The notes under the pieces: model-generated | What the model was told of the DNA's origin: nothing | The model's input: only the letters and a program-made list of their open reading frames with translations | The model's database searches: none | Part shown: piece after piece, positions 5,552 to 6,855 of the stretch | How the letters are laid out: each line of letters starts with the position of its first letter | Numbering within the stretch: position 1 is the stretch's first letter | Translations under genes and position numbers: made by a program | From: Gammaproteobacteria bacterium | Lineage (GTDB): Bacteria; Pseudomonadota; Gammaproteobacteria; SZUA-152 | Length of the DNA: 6,855 nt | NCBI GenBank assembly: GCA_003229995.1 | Contig: QIGJ01000205.1 | Span: forward strand, 1 to 6,855 | Direction of reading: 5' to 3'

Positions 5552-6481
5552 TTATTGTACTGCGGCATTTGTCGGGATTGCGGGTGACGTTTGCCGCATC
5601 GGGTTGAGTGGCAGCAGTTCATATTGCTGGGCAACTTTGCGGAAAGCTTTACCGACTTGTGCTTCGTTGATCAGTTTGACCACATCCGGTGACGGGTTAC
5701 GATTAGTGATGGCTGAGAGTTGGCGATAAAAAGGGTATTTGCCGTCGCGCAGATTTTCTGCCGTGGGCCTGAAACCATCCACTGAGATGATTTTTATCCG
5801 GTCTTTCGCGTCGAACTTCCAGGTGGCACCGGTATGACCAATGGCACCGCTGAAGTCGTTTACCCGCTGTACCATGGCCGCAGCACTGGAGACATTCAGG
5901 CGTTCCTGACGGAATTCCTTGTGGTTGGGCAAAATGGTTTTCCAGTGACCGGGACGTTTTTTGCAATGCAGGCGTGTGACCACCACGATGGGTTTGTTCA
6001 TGCCATCCACGTCGGCCCAGCTTGTCAGGTCGCCACGGAAAATAGCACGTACCTGATCTGAACTGAGGTTGTTCACCGGATTGTTTTTGTGGGCAAGAAT
6101 CAGAATGGGTTCTTTGACCAAGGGATAGATGATGAGTTGTTCTTTTTCGAGTTCTTCATCGCTTAATGGGCAGCAGACAAAACCAAATGTTTCCCGGCTT
6201 TGGGTGGCCTGTCTGGCGGCTTTGATGCCTGCATTGCAGCCAGCACCCAGCATGGAATTCTCACCAAACAAAATGACATTACGGCCGACTTTGGTTTCCA
6301 GATCGGCCTTGATGGCATCAAACAGAATCCATGCAAAATGGGCACCGACCCCCATGAGTGCGTTGTCATTTTCGTGATCAGTGGCGCTGTGGTTCGCCGT
6401 ATCTGTCGAAAAGGCAGGCCACGGGAAAAAAGTAATGAACACACACAAACATATGCCTGTGATGCGCTGGCCTGCGCTCAT
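5552..6481 (-). CDS. Secreted PstS-like periplasmic substrate-binding protein
   Basis: From ATG 6481-6479 the product has 309 residues. GGGAG lies 9 nt upstream, and the N-terminus is a Sec signal peptide (MSAGQRITGICLCVFITFFP, cleavage near residue 25). The frame is open further back to 6616, but that extension is highly basic and would bury the signal peptide. The mature part resembles phosphate-binding-type solute-binding proteins: GVGAHFAWILFDAIKADLE, then NSMLGAGCNAGIKAARQA as a ligand-loop-like segment. Next come KEPILILAHKNNPVNNLSSD with QVRAIFRGDLTSWADVDGMN, and PIVVVTR with VNDFSGAIGHTG, which parallel conserved PstS stretches. Cysteines occur in GCNAG, VCCP and LHCKK. No transporter permease or ATPase is next to it; the following gene is a sensor diguanylate cyclase 25 nt away. 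This suggests the protein presents a ligand to the cyclase's periplasmic domain instead of feeding uptake (inference). The ligand is unknown; phosphate or another oxyanion is only the family default. Confidence 0.87.
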   Translation of the reverse strand: MSAGQRITGICLCVFITFFPWPAFSTDTANHSATDHENDNALMGVGAHFAWILFDAIKADLETKVGRNVILFGENSMLGAGCNAGIKAARQATQSRETFGFVCCPLSDEELEKEQLIIYPLVKEPILILAHKNNPVNNLSSDQVRAIFRGDLTSWADVDGMNKPIVVVTRLHCKKRPGHWKTILPNHKEFRQERLNVSSAAAMVQRVNDFSGAIGHTGATWKFDAKDRIKIISVDGFRPTAENLRDGKYPFYRQLSAITNRNPSPDVVKLINEAQVGKAFRKVAQQYELLPLNPMRQTSPAIPTNAAVQ

Positions 6482-6855
6482 TCTAAATGTCTCCCTAATT
6501 TTTCTATATTTGTGTCCCGGTTTTGTTTCCTGAGTCACTTTCCACCTCCCGCATCCATGCCGTCGCTGTTTTTTTAGTTTGTTTTTGTTAAAACGCCTGC
6601 GGACTATTGCGTCCATTTTTTATGTTGTAAGCGCTTGAATGCCCCCTGTGTGTTTGTTCAACTTCCCGTATCCCATCGACGTTTTGCAAGCAATCAGATC
6701 AAAGACAGGCTGAAATATGAATGCTAAACAGTGGGTTATTACATGCACATTTCTTAACAGTACGTCAACTGCCTGTTGTGTAATATTTTTGTGGTTGTTA
6801 ATACCGTGCCAAGTGTGCGAAAAATATTAACTGGCCCATTCAGGGTTGTTGGAAA
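6482..6855. other. Non-coding right end: operon leader and repeat debris
   Basis: I recognise no gene here. The part next to 6481 must hold the promoter for the binding protein-cyclase operon, but no convincing -35/-10 pair stands out; TATAGA on the minus strand near 6507 is a weak -10 candidate. A diverged MITE end occupies about 6702-6753. A perfect 10-bp inverted repeat pairs TAATATTTTT (6781-6790) with AAAAATATTA (6820-6829) across a 29-nt spacer. Confidence 0.5.
6702..6753. repeat. Diverged right end of the MITE-like element (second, partial copy)
   Basis: AAGACAGGCTGAA, then ATGCTAAACAG and a TTATT..ATGC.CATTTC tail, align in the same orientation with 3873-3924 of the 183-bp element, with scattered substitutions and one indel. 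It is again followed by TTA (6754-6756). Weaker similarity may reach left to about 6677. No matching left end was found within the next 180 bp, so the copy looks truncated and older. Confidence 0.65.

Noticed and set aside
6482..6616. N-terminal extension of the binding protein to 6616
   Set aside because: The extension is highly basic and precedes a well-formed signal peptide; ATG 6481 has a GGGAG ribosome binding site.
1..6855. CRISPR array, tRNA or rRNA genes
   Set aside because: No regularly spaced repeats, and no tRNA-like or rRNA-like sequence was recognised on either strand.

Overview
The window looks like a chromosomal accessory region of a Gram-negative Pseudomonadota bacterium, perhaps a gamma- or betaproteobacterium. 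The grounds are an RND-type tripartite metal-efflux module, periplasmic proteins with Sec signals and a GatB-like remnant; the exact taxon cannot be read from the sequence. Nearly all genes lie on the minus strand and fall into two operons separated by a scarred junction.

Positions 1-3048 hold a metal-resistance operon, transcribed right to left: an ArsR-family repressor, a short CDF-like cation transporter, a small periplasmic protein of unknown role, a periplasmic adaptor and an RND permease that runs off the left edge. The first three genes are separated by only 2 nt each. The promoter upstream of the repressor overlaps a perfect 16-bp palindrome, and its predicted start point falls on the repressor ATG, which suggests a leaderless, autoregulated transcript. 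The permease carries an in-frame TAG at codon 50, where an 18-nt deletion seems to have removed a conserved segment, so the pump is probably broken. No outer-membrane factor gene is present in the window; only a 77-nt gap with a strong hairpin separates the small protein from the adaptor.

Positions 3231-3927 are a patchwork. First comes a minus-strand truncated copy of a GGDEF domain, about 88% identical in DNA to the 3' part of the full-length gene 733 bp away. It is fused base-to-base to a plus-strand 3' fragment of gatB with a one-base frameshift. A 183-bp MITE-like element follows, with 32-bp terminal inverted repeats and a TTA target duplication. The last base of the gatB stop codon belongs to the element.

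Positions 3949-6481 hold a two-gene minus-strand operon: a secreted PstS-like periplasmic binding protein followed 25 nt later by a membrane-bound diguanylate cyclase (periplasmic sensor, HAMP, GGEEF with an intact I-site). This suggests a ligand-binding-protein to cyclic-di-GMP signalling pair. The remaining right end (6482-6855) contains the operon leader, a diverged right half of the same MITE and a 10-bp inverted repeat; no gene was recognised there.
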